64,000 bases of DNA from positions 930,001 through 994,000 of the forward strand of contig NZ_HG992749.1 in assembly GCF_905175385.1 (NCBI RefSeq), read 5' to 3'. Position numbers and translations under genes: made by a program. Below are positions 55,159 through 64,000 of this stretch, in pieces (position 1 is the stretch's first letter; each line of letters opens with the position of its first letter). The DNA comes from Vibrio sp. B1FLJ16 (GTDB lineage Bacteria > Pseudomonadota > Gammaproteobacteria > Enterobacterales > Vibrionaceae). The notes under the pieces were generated by a model. That model was not told the DNA's origin. It saw nothing but the letters and a program-made list of their open reading frames with translations, and made no database searches.

Positions 55159-56217
55159 ATGAACATGAAAGCCCGTTTATCTCTATCAGTTCTAATGCTT
55201 TCTATCTTAATGGCATCGCATACCACTTTTGCTGCACAGCGTGGCCCGACTGCTATTACTGTTGTGACAGAGCAAGTAGAAACACACGAAATTAATCAAT
55301 CTTTATCTCTTATCGGTAAATTAAAGGCCGCTGAGTCTGTTGTTATTGCTTCTGAAGTTTCGGGCAAAGTGGAGCAAATCGCTGTCAAAGCGAATCAAAG
55401 CGTTCAGCAAGGACAGTTACTGATAAAGCTTCATGATGATAAAGCTCGCGCTGCGCTTGTTGAGGCTCAGGCATACCTAAAAGATGAGAAACGTAAGCTC
55501 ACTGAGTTTCAGCGCTTGGTGAAGCGTAATGCCATCACTCCAACCGAGATTGATGCTCAGAAAACAAGTGTGCAAATCGCAGAAGCTCGACTTGATGCAG
55601 CGAGAGCTAATCTCGCCGACCTACATATTGATGCGCCTTTCTCCGGAACCGTCGGTTTTGTTGATTTCAGTCGCGGTAAAATGGTCAGTGTTGGTACTGA
55701 ACTGGTCACCCTTGATGATCTTTCAGTAATGGAACTGGATCTACAGGTACCAGAACGTTACTTGTCGATGTTATCTGTCGGGATGGATGTCAAAGCCAAG
55801 ACCAGCGCCTGGGGCGCGCAAACTTTTACCGGCGAAGTGACGGGCATCGATACTCGTATCAGCTCTGAAACACTAAACCTTCGCGTGCGTATTGAGTTTG
55901 ATAACCCGGAAAACCGTCTAAAACCGGGAATGTTGATGAATGCATCCTTGGCATTTCCCGCAATTAAAGCGCCAATCATTCCTGTTCAGGCTCTTGAATA
56001 TTCGGGTACGAAACGATTCGTTTATGTTATCGACGAAAACAACAAAGCGTCTCGTAAAGAAGTGCTTCTTGGGGCACGTGTTGATAACGAAGTTGTTATT
56101 GAATCGGGTGTCGAAGTAGGTGACAAGATCGTTGTTCAGGGTATCGTCAACATGCGTGATGGTGTGAAAGTCGAAGAGATTGTTGCACCTTTAAAATCAG
56201 ATAAGGAACAGAACTAA
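55159..56217 (+). CDS. RND efflux periplasmic adaptor (membrane fusion) protein
   Basis: 352 residues. Signal peptide (about 1-25, HTTFAAQR), biotinyl-lipoyl-like halves (SVVIASEVSGKVEQIAVKANQSVQQGQLLIKL and DAPFSGTVGFVDFSRGKMV), an alpha-hairpin between them (about 95-155), then beta-barrel and membrane-proximal domains. Links the RND pump to a TolC-type channel, none of which is encoded here. Its stop shares one base with the pump start (TAATG). Confidence 0.92.
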   Translation: MNMKARLSLSVLMLSILMASHTTFAAQRGPTAITVVTEQVETHEINQSLSLIGKLKAAESVVIASEVSGKVEQIAVKANQSVQQGQLLIKLHDDKARAALVEAQAYLKDEKRKLTEFQRLVKRNAITPTEIDAQKTSVQIAEARLDAARANLADLHIDAPFSGTVGFVDFSRGKMVSVGTELVTLDDLSVMELDLQVPERYLSMLSVGMDVKAKTSAWGAQTFTGEVTGIDTRISSETLNLRVRIEFDNPENRLKPGMLMNASLAFPAIKAPIIPVQALEYSGTKRFVYVIDENNKASRKEVLLGARVDNEVVIESGVEVGDKIVVQGIVNMRDGVKVEEIVAPLKSDKEQN

Positions 56218-59200
56218 TGTTACTTTCTGATATTTCCGTTAAACGTCCTATTGCGGCGTTGGTATTGAGTATGCTGCTTTGTGTGTTTGGCTTTGTGTCA
56301 TTCAGCAAACTAGCAGTACGCGAAATGCCTGACATCGAAAGTCCGGTTGTATCAATCTCGACACGTTACGAAGGTGCGTCGGCAACTATCATTGAGAGCC
56401 AGATTACGTCAGTGCTTGAAGACCAGCTTTCGGGTATCAGTGGTATTGATGAGATAAGTTCCACCACACGTAACAGTTCGTCGAGAATTACGATTACTTT
56501 TGAATTAGGTTACGACCTTAATACAGGCGTGAGTGACGTACGTGACGCTGTAGCCCGGGCACAACGTTCATTACCGGATGAAGCTGATGATCCGATTGTT
56601 TTCAAGAACAACGGCTCGGGTCAGGCTTCTCTGTATATCAATCTAAGCTCATCAGAAATGGATCGCACCCAACTGACGGACTACGCAGAACGCGTGTTGA
56701 TGGACCGCTTTAGTCTTATCTCCGGGGTTAGCTCGATCGATCTTTCTGGCGGGTTGTACAAAGTGATGTACGTAAAGCTAAAACCAGAACTCATGGCCGG
56801 ACGCGCGGTAACGGCGTCGGATATCACCACAGCACTGCGCAGTGAGAACCTGGAAAGTCCCGGTGGTGAAGTACGTAATGATTCTACTGTCATGTCGGTA
56901 CGGACCGCGCGAACCTATAACACGACGGAAGACTTTCAATATCTGGTTGTAAAACGTGCAAGTGACGGAACGCCAATCTATCTGAAAGATGTCGCGGATG
57001 TTTTTATTGGCGCAGAAAACGAGAACTCTACCTTTAAAAGTGACGGTGTAGTGAACATCAGTTTGGGCGTGGTGCCTCAGTCTGATGCGAACCCGTTAGA
57101 AGTGGCTAAGTCAGTTCGAACTGAAGTAGACAACATCCAGAAATTCCTGCCTGACGGCACGCGCCTTGCCATTGACTATGATGCAACGGTGTTCATCGAA
57201 CGCTCTATCGAAGAGGTTTACAGCACGCTGTTTATTACCGGCGGTCTGGTTATTCTTGTGCTGTACATCTTCATTGGTCAGGCTCGAGCAACATTGATAC
57301 CGGCGGTTACTGTTCCGGTGTCGCTTATCTCGTCCTTTATCGCCGCTTATTACTTTGGCTTTTCAATTAACCTCATCACCTTGATGGCGCTTATTTTATC
57401 TATCGGTCTAGTGGTAGATGACGCCATCGTTGTTGTGGAGAATATCTTCCACCACATTGAACGTGGTGAATCTGCGTTACTTGCTGCTTATAAAGGGACG
57501 CGAGAAGTAGGGTTTGCCGTTATCGCAACCACATTTGTATTGGTGATGGTGTTCTTACCTATCTCCTTTATGGATGGCATGGTTGGTTTGCTATTTACCG
57601 AGTTTTCGGTGCTTTTAGCTATGTCGGTGATTTTTTCTTCACTGATAGCGCTTACGTTGACTCCGGTATTGGGCAGTAAAATTCTAAAAGCGAATGTCAA
57701 ACCGAACCGCTTTAATGCGGCTGTCGATCGTCTTTTTGTGAAACTGGAGAGAGGTTATCGAGGTGCGCTAAAAGGGGCATTAAAAGTTCGCTGGATAGCA
57801 CCGCTTATTATTCTGGCGTGTATTGGCGGTAGCTATGCCTTGATGAACCAGGTTCCTGCTCAGTTGACACCGCAAGAAGACCGAGGAGTAATTTTTGCCT
57901 TTGTTCGCGGCGCGGATGCAACCTCGTATAACCGCATGTCTGCAAATATGGATATCGTTGAAGATCTGCTAATGCCACTATTAGGGCAGGGCTTTCTAAA
58001 ATCTTTCAGCATTCAGACACCAGCTTTTGGTGGTCAAGCCGGTGACCAAACGGGTTTTGTCATCATGATCCTCGATGACTGGAATGACAGAAGTGTTACC
58101 GCGCAAGACGCTTTGGGCAAAGTTCGCGGGGCACTTGCTGGAATTCCTGATGTGCGTGTATTCCCGTTTATGCCCGGCTTCCGTGGTGGTTCAAGTGAAC
58201 CTGTTCAGTTTGTACTAGGCGGCTCAGACTATGATGAACTTTTAGTTTGGGCTGATAAGCTGAAAAACATTGCTGAAGACTCGCCAATGATGGAAGGCGC
58301 AGAGATCGATTACTCTGAGAAAACGCCAGAATTGTTGGTCACGGTTAACAGACAACGCGCAGCAGAGCTTGGTGTCAGCGTGGCAGATATTTCCGATACG
58401 CTCGAGATCATGTTAGGTGGTAAAAGCACAACCACTTATGTCGACCGTGGTGAAGAGTACGACGTTTACCTGCGCGGCGACGAGAACAGCTTTAACAGTG
58501 CAGCGGATTTAAGTCAGATTTATCTGCGTACCAACAGCGGCGAGTTAGTGACGCTCGATACGGTGACTAAGATAGATGAAGTGGCAGCATCGATTCGTCT
58601 TTCACACTATAACAAGCAGAAATCGATTACGATTAAAGCCAACTTATCCGATGGCTACACATTAGGTGATGCTCTGGATTACCTTGATCAACAAGCAATA
58701 GATTCTTTACCGAATGATATTTCAGTGAGCTACTCCGGCGAGTCGAAAGACTTTAAAGAGAATCAGTCCAGCGTTGCGATTGTTTTTGCGCTTGCTTTGC
58801 TGGTGGCTTATTTAGTATTGGCTGCTCAGTTTGAAAGCTTCATCAACCCATTAGTTGTGATGTTTACCGTACCTATGGGGGTGTTTGGTGGGTTCCTAGG
58901 CTTAGTCGTAATGGAACAAGGCATGAACATCTACAGCCAGATAGGTATGGTGATGCTTATTGGTATGGTAACGAAAAACGGCATACTGATTGTTGAGTTT
59001 GCCAACCAGCTACGCGACCGAGGCATCGAATTTGAAAAAGCGATTGTTGATGCAGCAGCCCGTCGTCTGCGCCCGATTCTAATGACGGCATTTACGACTC
59101 TGGCTGGTGCGATACCACTTATATCATCAACCGGCGCAGGTTATGAAAGCCGCGTTGCCGTTGGTACGGTTATCTTCTTTGGTATGGGCTTTGCCACACT

Positions 59201-59330
59201 GGTTACTTTGTTTGTTATTCCTGCCATGTATCGCTTAATTGCAGCGAATACCCGTGCTCCGGGTCATGTGGAAGCGGAGCTCAATAAAGCGCTGAGTCAG
59301 GACTCTAAGGGACGCGTTACGCATCCTTAG
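56217..59330 (+). CDS. RND-family efflux pump, HAE1-like inner-membrane transporter
   Basis: 1037 residues, twelve membrane helices with two large periplasmic loops. N-terminus LLSDISVKRPIAALVLS. The proton-relay acidic residues appear in LSIGLVVDDAIVVVENIF (near 400), and TM10-11 carry the matching GMVTKNGILIVEFANQ lysine. Proton-driven export of drugs, bile salts or similar compounds as in Vibrio Vex/Vme pumps; the specific member cannot be assigned. Confidence 0.93.
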   Translation: MLLSDISVKRPIAALVLSMLLCVFGFVSFSKLAVREMPDIESPVVSISTRYEGASATIIESQITSVLEDQLSGISGIDEISSTTRNSSSRITITFELGYDLNTGVSDVRDAVARAQRSLPDEADDPIVFKNNGSGQASLYINLSSSEMDRTQLTDYAERVLMDRFSLISGVSSIDLSGGLYKVMYVKLKPELMAGRAVTASDITTALRSENLESPGGEVRNDSTVMSVRTARTYNTTEDFQYLVVKRASDGTPIYLKDVADVFIGAENENSTFKSDGVVNISLGVVPQSDANPLEVAKSVRTEVDNIQKFLPDGTRLAIDYDATVFIERSIEEVYSTLFITGGLVILVLYIFIGQARATLIPAVTVPVSLISSFIAAYYFGFSINLITLMALILSIGLVVDDAIVVVENIFHHIERGESALLAAYKGTREVGFAVIATTFVLVMVFLPISFMDGMVGLLFTEFSVLLAMSVIFSSLIALTLTPVLGSKILKANVKPNRFNAAVDRLFVKLERGYRGALKGALKVRWIAPLIILACIGGSYALMNQVPAQLTPQEDRGVIFAFVRGADATSYNRMSANMDIVEDLLMPLLGQGFLKSFSIQTPAFGGQAGDQTGFVIMILDDWNDRSVTAQDALGKVRGALAGIPDVRVFPFMPGFRGGSSEPVQFVLGGSDYDELLVWADKLKNIAEDSPMMEGAEIDYSEKTPELLVTVNRQRAAELGVSVADISDTLEIMLGGKSTTTYVDRGEEYDVYLRGDENSFNSAADLSQIYLRTNSGELVTLDTVTKIDEVAASIRLSHYNKQKSITIKANLSDGYTLGDALDYLDQQAIDSLPNDISVSYSGESKDFKENQSSVAIVFALALLVAYLVLAAQFESFINPLVVMFTVPMGVFGGFLGLVVMEQGMNIYSQIGMVMLIGMVTKNGILIVEFANQLRDRGIEFEKAIVDAAARRLRPILMTAFTTLAGAIPLISSTGAGYESRVAVGTVIFFGMGFATLVTLFVIPAMYRLIAANTRAPGHVEAELNKALSQDSKGRVTHP

Positions 59331-59351
59331 ATAGATTGAGCAACCAAAAAC

Positions 59352-59386
59352 AAAAAGCACCGGCAATTCAACGTTCGGTGCTTTTT
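59352..59386 (+). terminator. Terminator after the RND operon
   Basis: Stem AAAAAGCACCG / CGGTGCTTTTT with a 13-nt loop. The remaining bases to 59597 hold only a short TACCCAA / TTGGGGTA inverted repeat (59394-59422). Confidence 0.88.
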
Positions 59387-59597
59387 ACTTATATACCCAA
59401 GCATCTTGAGTTTATTGGGGTAGAGTAATAATTGATTTTGAGTGAGACACAATGGCGTTTTTGATAACTTGGCGTTACCCTGTGTGACGAACCATTAATA
59501 GAATAATAGAGCTTGTCGTTCTCATATAAGGTATGGCCGTTAGGACGGTATCTGTTACCGAGAACAGCAGGCAAAATAGTTAAAAAGGAAAGTTAAA

Positions 59598-59915
59598 GTG
59601 GCCGAGTTTAAATACAAAAACCTTACACAAGAAGAACAAGATAAGTTAGATGCTGCGACATTTCGCCGCCTGTTGGCTCATTTAGACGCAAATAAGGATG
59701 TACAGAATATTGACCTGATGATTCTTGCAGGTTTCTGCCGTAACTGTTTTAGCAAGTGGTACACAGCAGAAGCAGAAAAACTGGGTGTGGACTTAGATAT
59801 CGATGATGCGCGTGAGCGTGTGTACGGCATGACTTACGATGAGTGGAAACAAAACCACCAACCTGCTGCAACGCCAGAGCAGTTAGCCGCTTTTGAAGCG
59901 CGTCAGAAAAAGTAG
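59598..59915 (+). CDS. DUF1244-family protein
   Basis: 105 residues, GTG start with AAGGAA upstream. Small helical protein with the family core ATFRRLLAHLDANKDVQNIDLM and a conserved Cys pair in GFCRNCFSKWY, then YGMTYDEWKQNHQ. Function unknown; the paired Cys may bind metal. Monocistronic, sharing a bidirectional terminator with the convergent gene. Confidence 0.85.
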   Translation: MAEFKYKNLTQEEQDKLDAATFRRLLAHLDANKDVQNIDLMILAGFCRNCFSKWYTAEAEKLGVDLDIDDARERVYGMTYDEWKQNHQPAATPEQLAAFEARQKK

Positions 59916-59936
59916 TCGCTTAAACAATATAAAAAT

Positions 59937-59966
59937 AGCCCGCATTACGCGGGCTGTTTTGTATTT
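59937..59966. terminator. Bidirectional terminator
   Basis: Stem AGCCCGC / GCGGGCT with loop ATTAC; T-rich on the plus strand after it and A-rich before it, serving both convergent genes. Confidence 0.85.
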
Positions 59967-59970
59967 CCCT

Positions 59971-61065
59971 CTATCCGAGAACAGGCTCACAACAAGCCGG
60001 TTCTGTACACCCCCTTGCCTGAATGGTCTCGAGCAGAGCAACATAAGGTTGGATGTCACCGATGTTTTGCTTCACCCACGCCATGTCGTAATACGTATCT
60101 AAATAGCGTTCGCCGGAATCACAAAGTAAGGTGACAATCGAGCCACTCTCGCCACGCAACTTCATCTCACAGGCAATTTGAAGGGCGGCATATAAATTGG
60201 TACCGGTAGAAGCCCCGACTTTACGTCCGATCAAATTGGAAACCCAGTGCGCGGTTGCTACGCTTGCTCTGTCCGGGATTTTCCGCATTTTATCTACGAC
60301 TCCGGCAATAAAACTCGGCTCTACACGGGGGCGGCCAATACCCTCAATCTTACTTCCTGTTTCGCATTTCAGCGCTGAATTTCCGGTATGAAATGCATCA
60401 TAAAATACCGAGTTTTCTGGGTCCGCAACACACAGTTTCGTCTCGTATTTCTGATAGCGGATAAAGCGCCCAATAGTTGCCGAAGTACCGCCGGTACCCG
60501 GGCTCATGACCACCCAACTTGGGACAGGGTGATCTTCTAACTCCATTTGACTGAAGATAGAGTTTGCGATGTTATTGTTTCCACGCCAGTCGGTCGCACG
60601 TTCCGCGTAAGTGAACTGATCCATATAGTGACCATTGAGCTCCTCTGCGAGACGTCGGGATTCATCATAGATTTGATCCGAGCGATCGACCAGATGTGCC
60701 TGACCGCCATAAAACTCAATCTGTTCTATTTTCTTACGGGCGGTGCATTTCGGCATCACGGCAATAAACGGCAAACCAAGCAGACGGGCAAAGTAGGCTT
60801 CAGAAACCGCGGTACTACCTGACGAGGCTTCAATAACCGTGGTTTCCGGGCCGATCCAGCCATTACAAATTGCATATAAAAACAGAGAACGCGCTAAACG
60901 GTGTTTTAGTGAGCCAGTAGGGTGAGTGCTCTCATCTTTTAAATAGAGATCGACACCATCAAGAGAAGGAAGGTCAAGTTTTATCAGATGAGTGTCGGCA
61001 GAGCGTTGAAAATCGGCTTCAATTTTACGTACAGCATTATTGATCCACTGGTGGTCAGTACACAT
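59971..61065 (-). CDS. PLP-dependent cysteine synthase-fold enzyme (Cds1-type L-cysteine desulfhydrase candidate)
   Basis: 364 residues. Fold-type II PLP enzyme: PLP lysine in [12 protein letters not shown], substrate loop [12 protein letters not shown], phosphate loop [12 protein letters not shown], and STGTNLYAA near 280. The C-terminus is Cys-rich ([14 protein letters not shown]). Resembles Cds1-like desulfhydrases more than CysK. Divergent from a close relative of DecR/CyuR, the cysteine-responsive activator of desulfidase genes, which supports cysteine breakdown as its role (inference). Confidence 0.82.
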   Translation of the reverse strand: MCTDHQWINNAVRKIEADFQRSADTHLIKLDLPSLDGVDLYLKDESTHPTGSLKHRLARSLFLYAICNGWIGPETTVIEASSGSTAVSEAYFARLLGLPFIAVMPKCTARKKIEQIEFYGGQAHLVDRSDQIYDESRRLAEELNGHYMDQFTYAERATDWRGNNNIANSIFSQMELEDHPVPSWVVMSPGTGGTSATIGRFIRYQKYETKLCVADPENSVFYDAFHTGNSALKCETGSKIEGIGRPRVEPSFIAGVVDKMRKIPDRASVATAHWVSNLIGRKVGASTGTNLYAALQIACEMKLRGESGSIVTLLCDSGERYLDTYYDMAWVKQNIGDIQPYVALLETIQARGCTEPACCEPVLG

Positions 61066-61096
61066 AGCGTCTCTCCTTGAAAGTAAGTGCTTTATG

Positions 61097-61204
61097 AAAA
61101 TAATTTACCTATAAAAGAAGAGAAAAACTTTGCTATATTTGTTTAACTTATGTTTATTTGGGGAAATAATTTCCCCTTTAGTTGATAATTGTGGAAAATA
61201 ATTT
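61097..61204. promoter_or_regulatory. Three repeated operator-like sites between the cysteine enzyme and its regulator
   Basis: AATAATT-centred sites occur three times: GAAAATAATTTACC (61097-61110), the perfect palindrome GGGGAAATAATTTCCCC (61160-61176) and GGAAAATAATTT (61193-61204). Centres are about 65 and 32 bp apart, near whole helical turns, as expected for a multimeric Lrp-family regulator. Confidence 0.6.
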
Positions 61205-61664
61205 AGATAAAATTGACCGGAAGTTACTTTCTTTACTCCAGACAGATGGAACTTTGTCATTAAACGAGTTAGCCGAGCGGGTTAATCTCACAACAACTCC
61301 GTGCTGGAAACGTCTCAAGAAGCTTGAAGATGAAGGATATATAGAAAAGCGAGTAGCATTGCTGAGTGCGGACAAGCTGGATCTGTCGTTTATTGCGTTT
61401 GTGCAACTTAAAACCATTGATCACTCAGAAGAGTGGTATCACCACTTCGTAACGACAGTGAGTGATTTTCCCGAAGTGATGGAGTTTTATCGCATGGCCG
61501 GTGAGTACGATTACATGATGAAAGTGTTGGTGAAGGACATGAAGTGCTTTGATAAGTTTTATAAGCGCCTGGTAAACAGCGTTAAAGGGCTGTCGAATGT
61601 TACGTCTACTTTTGCTATGGAATCGATCAAGTACACCACAGAACTGCCTATCGGTCGCTCTTAA
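61191..61664 (+). CDS. decR: Lrp/AsnC-family regulator, DecR/CyuR-like
   Basis: 157 residues from GTG 61191 (TTG 61182 also possible; neither has a strong ribosome-binding site). Winged helix ([20 protein letters not shown]...[19 protein letters not shown]) and RAM ligand domain ([19 protein letters not shown]). By eye, strongly similar along its whole length to E. coli YbaO/DecR, which activates cysteine detoxification genes. Divergently arranged with the cysteine enzyme, across the repeated sites. Confidence 0.88.
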   Translation: MENNLDKIDRKLLSLLQTDGTLSLNELAERVNLTTTPCWKRLKKLEDEGYIEKRVALLSADKLDLSFIAFVQLKTIDHSEEWYHHFVTTVSDFPEVMEFYRMAGEYDYMMKVLVKDMKCFDKFYKRLVNSVKGLSNVTSTFAMESIKYTTELPIGRS

Positions 61665-61682
61665 AGTACAAGAAAACACCAT

Positions 61683-61705
61683 AAAAAAGGAGCGCATTGC
61701 GCTCC
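61683..61705 (-). terminator. Terminator after tesB
   Basis: Stem GGAGCGC / GCGCTCC with loop ATT; six T residues follow on the minus strand. Confidence 0.85.
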
Positions 61706-61744
61706 AATAAATTTCATTCTAAATAGTTTTACAAGAACGTTAAT

Positions 61745-62605
61745 CTATTTGGTATGACGCATGACACCTTCCTGGACTGCGGTGGCGACCAAGTGGCCTT
61801 GCTGGTTGTAGATTTCTCCACGAACCAGCCCTCTGGTGTTACTCGCTGTCGGGCTTTCAATGGCGAACAGCAACCATTCATCCATCTTAAACGGGCGGTG
61901 GAACCAGATAGAATGGTCGATGGTAGCGACCTGGAAGTTTGGTGTCATCAGAGAAACGCCGTGCGGGTGCAGCGCAGTAACCAGGAAACCCCAGTCTGAA
62001 GCATACCCCAGCAAGTACTGGTGGATCAGTTGGTTATCAGGCATCTCTCCATTGGCGCGAATCCAAAGATACTGCTTAGGTTCTGCTTTGGTAGGTTTCA
62101 GCGGATTAATCACCGTCACCGGACGCATCTCAATTGGCTTCTCGCCGCAGAATGTTTTGCGCAGTCTCTCAGGCAGATACTCGGCAATATTGCTAGCCAG
62201 CTCACTTTCCGAAGGATAATTTTCCGGGCCAGGTATATCCGGCATGGTTTTCTGATGGTCGAATCCGGGTTGATCGCTATGATATGAAGCTGTCAGGTAA
62301 AAAATAGGGCGGCCATTTTGAATCGCTTTGACGCGGCGGGTACTGAAGCTTCGGCCGTCTCGCAGGTTTTCTACATCGTAGATAATTGGCTTTTCCGGGT
62401 CCCCCGGATATAAGAAATAGCTGTGGAAGGAGTGTACGGTACGAGTTTCTTCGACAGTGTAACGAGCTGCAGAAAGAGCCTGTCCAATCACCTGGCCACC
62501 GTACACTTGAGGTAAACCTAAGTTCTCGCTTTGTCCGCGGAACAAGCCTTCTTCTAATTGTTCTAGTTGTAATAGGCTCAACAATTCTCTTAGTGGTTTA
62601 CTCAT
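61745..62605 (-). CDS. tesB: Acyl-CoA thioesterase II TesB
   Basis: 286 residues, the E. coli length. Double hot-dog fold: [35 protein letters not shown] and C-terminal [18 protein letters not shown] carrying the catalytic Asp. Cleaves medium- and long-chain acyl-CoAs. It neighbours ybaY and atl, as in E. coli. Confidence 0.95.
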   Translation of the reverse strand: MSKPLRELLSLLQLEQLEEGLFRGQSENLGLPQVYGGQVIGQALSAARYTVEETRTVHSFHSYFLYPGDPEKPIIYDVENLRDGRSFSTRRVKAIQNGRPIFYLTASYHSDQPGFDHQKTMPDIPGPENYPSESELASNIAEYLPERLRKTFCGEKPIEMRPVTVINPLKPTKAEPKQYLWIRANGEMPDNQLIHQYLLGYASDWGFLVTALHPHGVSLMTPNFQVATIDHSIWFHRPFKMDEWLLFAIESPTASNTRGLVRGEIYNQQGHLVATAVQEGVMRHTK

Positions 62606-62788
62606 TCTCTCTCCTCACCGTTTTGGTATAAGTATTATGAGTATAACCTGTAGTAAAAATGAAACAAAATCAGCTGGTTGGTAAATCGACACTTCGTCAA
62701 ACTATTGTTAAATCAAGTAACTAACAGGAGACAGTTTACTGTTCCAACTCTATACTTAGCGCGGTTTTATACTCATCCTGAGGAATAT

Positions 62789-63223
62789 ATGAAAAAAACA
62801 CTCTTACTTGTTACATCTTTATTATTTGGTGCTGCATTAGTGGGTTGCCAAAATTCTCAAACAACAGAAATGGATTCTGCTGAGGTGTCAATGAAGACAA
62901 TTACAGGTACAGTGGCTTACCGTGAACGTATCGCTTTACCGCCTAATGCGGTGGTTACTGTGTCACTAGAAGATGTTTCTCTGGCTGATGCGCCATCAAA
63001 AGTGCTCGCTAAGCAGACTTTTGAAACAGAGGGCAAGCAAGTTCCTTTTGCATTTGAACTGAACTATGACAGCAATGAAATTCAAGAAAAGCATACTTAC
63101 AGTGTTCGTGCGCGTATCGAGGTGGATGGCCAGTTACGCTTTATCAGCGATACTCGTCACGCAGTGATTACTGATGAGGCGCAAACTCATCAGGTAGATA
63201 TCAGACTTGTTGGTGTACGTTAA
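62789..63223 (+). CDS. ybaY: YbaY-family lipoprotein (YscW domain)
   Basis: 144 residues from ATG 62789 (GAGG 5 bp upstream). Lipoprotein signal with lipobox LVGC (acylated Cys near 20), then a YbaY/YscW beta-sandwich: ITGTVAYRERIALPPNAVVTVSL-type start, ending with a short VDIRLVGVR strand. Likely an envelope lipoprotein of unknown function; related domains act as secretin pilotins. Confidence 0.9.
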   Translation: MKKTLLLVTSLLFGAALVGCQNSQTTEMDSAEVSMKTITGTVAYRERIALPPNAVVTVSLEDVSLADAPSKVLAKQTFETEGKQVPFAFELNYDSNEIQEKHTYSVRARIEVDGQLRFISDTRHAVITDEAQTHQVDIRLVGVR

Positions 63224-63255
63224 TATCCGTTTGCTGACTTAATGGTATGGACGAA

Positions 63256-63291
63256 AAATGGCAGCTGTTAAGGCTGCCATTTGTATTTTTT
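63256..63291 (+). terminator. Terminator after ybaY
   Basis: Stem AAATGGCAGC / GCTGCCATTT with a 7-nt loop, followed by GTATTTTTT. It overlaps the 3' end of the convergent atl gene. Confidence 0.85.
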
Positions 63292-63570
63292 AAGCGATAT
63301 TTTTCCGATTTCAGACACCAATACTCCCTCTTCTTCCAGCTTCTCTTTCTGCCTGTCCAAATCTCGTCCTTTTAATGAAATCTTTCCCTGGCTGTTAATC
63401 ACTCTGAACCAAGGCAATTTACTGCCTTCCGGTAAGTTTCCTAGCGCTTTTCCCACGTGTCGTGCGTATCCCGGATAGCCCGCCATTCTGGCAATCTCGC
63501 CGTAGGTTGACACTTTCCCTTTTGGAATTTGGTGAATTACAGCAAAGATTTGGGCTAAGAATTGATCCAT
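63268..63570 (-). CDS. atl: Alkyltransferase-like protein (ATL), DNA-damage recognition
   Basis: 100 residues from ATG 63570 (TTG 63576 possible). MGMT-type DNA-binding fold: IPKGKVSTYGEIARMAGYPGYARHVGKALGNLP, but the active-site P-C-H-R is PWFRV, so the methyl-acceptor Cys is replaced by Trp and the protein cannot repair alkylated guanine directly. ATLs bind O6-alkylguanine and flag it for nucleotide-excision repair. Corresponds to E. coli YbaZ. Confidence 0.92.
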   Translation of the reverse strand: MDQFLAQIFAVIHQIPKGKVSTYGEIARMAGYPGYARHVGKALGNLPEGSKLPWFRVINSQGKISLKGRDLDRQKEKLEEEGVLVSEIGKISLKKYKWQP

Positions 63571-63637
63571 ACTCAAAGTGTCCGTTGTGAATTACCAAGG
63601 AATGGTAATACAGGCAACGAGTCTTTTGCTAATAGTT

Positions 63638-63684
63638 ATACCAATGCCAGCTATTATCTTTTTTTCTTGCTGGTTAACGTCGCT
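63638..63684 (+). repeat. Dispersed intergenic repeat copy
   Basis: ATACCAA (63638-63644), then after 22 bp TTGCTGGTTAACGTCGCT (63667-63684). It shares 16 of 18 bases and nearly the same spacing with 54305-54352. It sits in the 218-bp gap before the last gene. Confidence 0.5.
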
Positions 63685-63788
63685 TGTTGGTGCGTTAGCA
63701 TATTTGTAATCAGCCCCACTTAATGATGTATAAGAACTGAGTTTTGTATCGTTGAGTTCCAAGTTAGGTGGGGAAGCTAGGAGGCTTT

Positions 63789-64000
63789 ATGATTTTTGCA
63801 ACCATTCAGTTTTTTATCGCAGCCTTGCTCGCCGTCGTCTGTGTCAGAGCCATGAGTTTAAGTGGCGGCGAACTTCCGGTACTTGCTCTCATGATCCCTG
63901 CGTTATGGTTATTACCTCAAGGCGGTTTTGCCGGCTTGGTGTTGCTTGGCGCGATGATGGCTTTTGGAGCTACGCTTTCAGTACAGCCAATTGCACTGTC
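63789..64000 (+). CDS. Membrane protein, 5' part only
   Basis: 70 codons before the window edge. ATG 63789 has a perfect AGGAGG 4 bp upstream. Three hydrophobic segments: FATIQFFIAALLAVVCV, LPVLALMIPALWLLP and FAGLVLLGAMMAFGATL, separated by short polar turns. Family not recognised from this fragment. Confidence 0.75.
   Translation, partial: MIFATIQFFIAALLAVVCVRAMSLSGGELPVLALMIPALWLLPQGGFAGLVLLGAMMAFGATLSVQPIAL

Noticed and set aside
59394..59422. TACCCAA / TTGGGGTA inverted repeat as a mobile repeat.
   Set aside because: Short and imperfect; only one copy seen in the window.

Overview
The window looks like one contiguous piece of a Vibrio chromosome (Vibrionaceae, perhaps near the Harveyi clade). 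The evidence is gene order and protein resemblance, not a database search. The run tig-clpP-clpX-lon-hupB-ppiD-comEA, the menF-D-H-B-C-E operon, a KtrAB potassium system, a rhombosortase with a GlyGly-CTERM protease, and a tesB-ybaY-atl cluster all fit. Both edges cut a gene: an NRPS 3' end at the left and a membrane-protein 5' end at the right.

Layout. 1-3950: end of a catecholate-siderophore locus, with an EntF-like thioesterase C-terminus, a translationally coupled ChaN/Tiki-fold protein, an EntD-type phosphopantetheinyl transferase and a TonB-dependent receptor sharing a Fur-box-bearing divergent promoter. 4031-8987: a CorC/HlyC membrane protein, a DEAD-box helicase and ktrAB. 9258-13873: a secreted M6 metalloprotease with a GlyGly-CTERM tail, and selO. 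14011-20541: an OmpR/EnvZ-type two-component pair next to a sugar ABC transporter, the arrangement of the Pseudomonas gltR-gtrS/gts glucose-uptake locus. 21045-27643: a TRAP C4-dicarboxylate transporter (dctPQM), convergent with its likely regulators dctBD, with a sigma-54 promoter and an upstream palindrome. 28167-36996: the chaperone/protease block, with a heat-shock promoter before lon. 37091-41495: rhombosortase, a tRNA acp3U transferase, a dGTPase-like enzyme, yfbR and alaA. 41713-48944: the complete 1,4-dihydroxy-2-naphthoate arm of menaquinone synthesis. 49029-54218: a small membrane protein, a 269-bp MITE-like element that supplies the stop codon of a YeiH-family transporter, a TetR-controlled LplT-PlsC-like fusion and a Tim44-domain protein. 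54603-54960: two identical tandem tRNA-Tyr genes with a stable-RNA-type promoter. 55159-59330: an RND efflux pair. 59598-64000: a DUF1244 protein, a cysteine-desulfhydrase-like enzyme divergent from a DecR/CyuR-like Lrp-family regulator with repeated operator-like sites, tesB, ybaY, atl and the start of an unknown membrane protein.

Most of this is core genome. No prophage, CRISPR array, toxin-antitoxin pair or large island was seen. The more unusual signals are the NRPS/ChaN-like coupling, the protease with its sorting rhomboid in the same window, the MITE that rewrites a protein C-terminus plus a 14-bp relic of the same terminus 3.6 kb away, the phased triple operator at the cysteine locus, and the sigma-54/enhancer architecture at dctP. 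Start codons were moved from the longest open frame wherever a better ribosome-binding site or family length argued for it; each case is stated.
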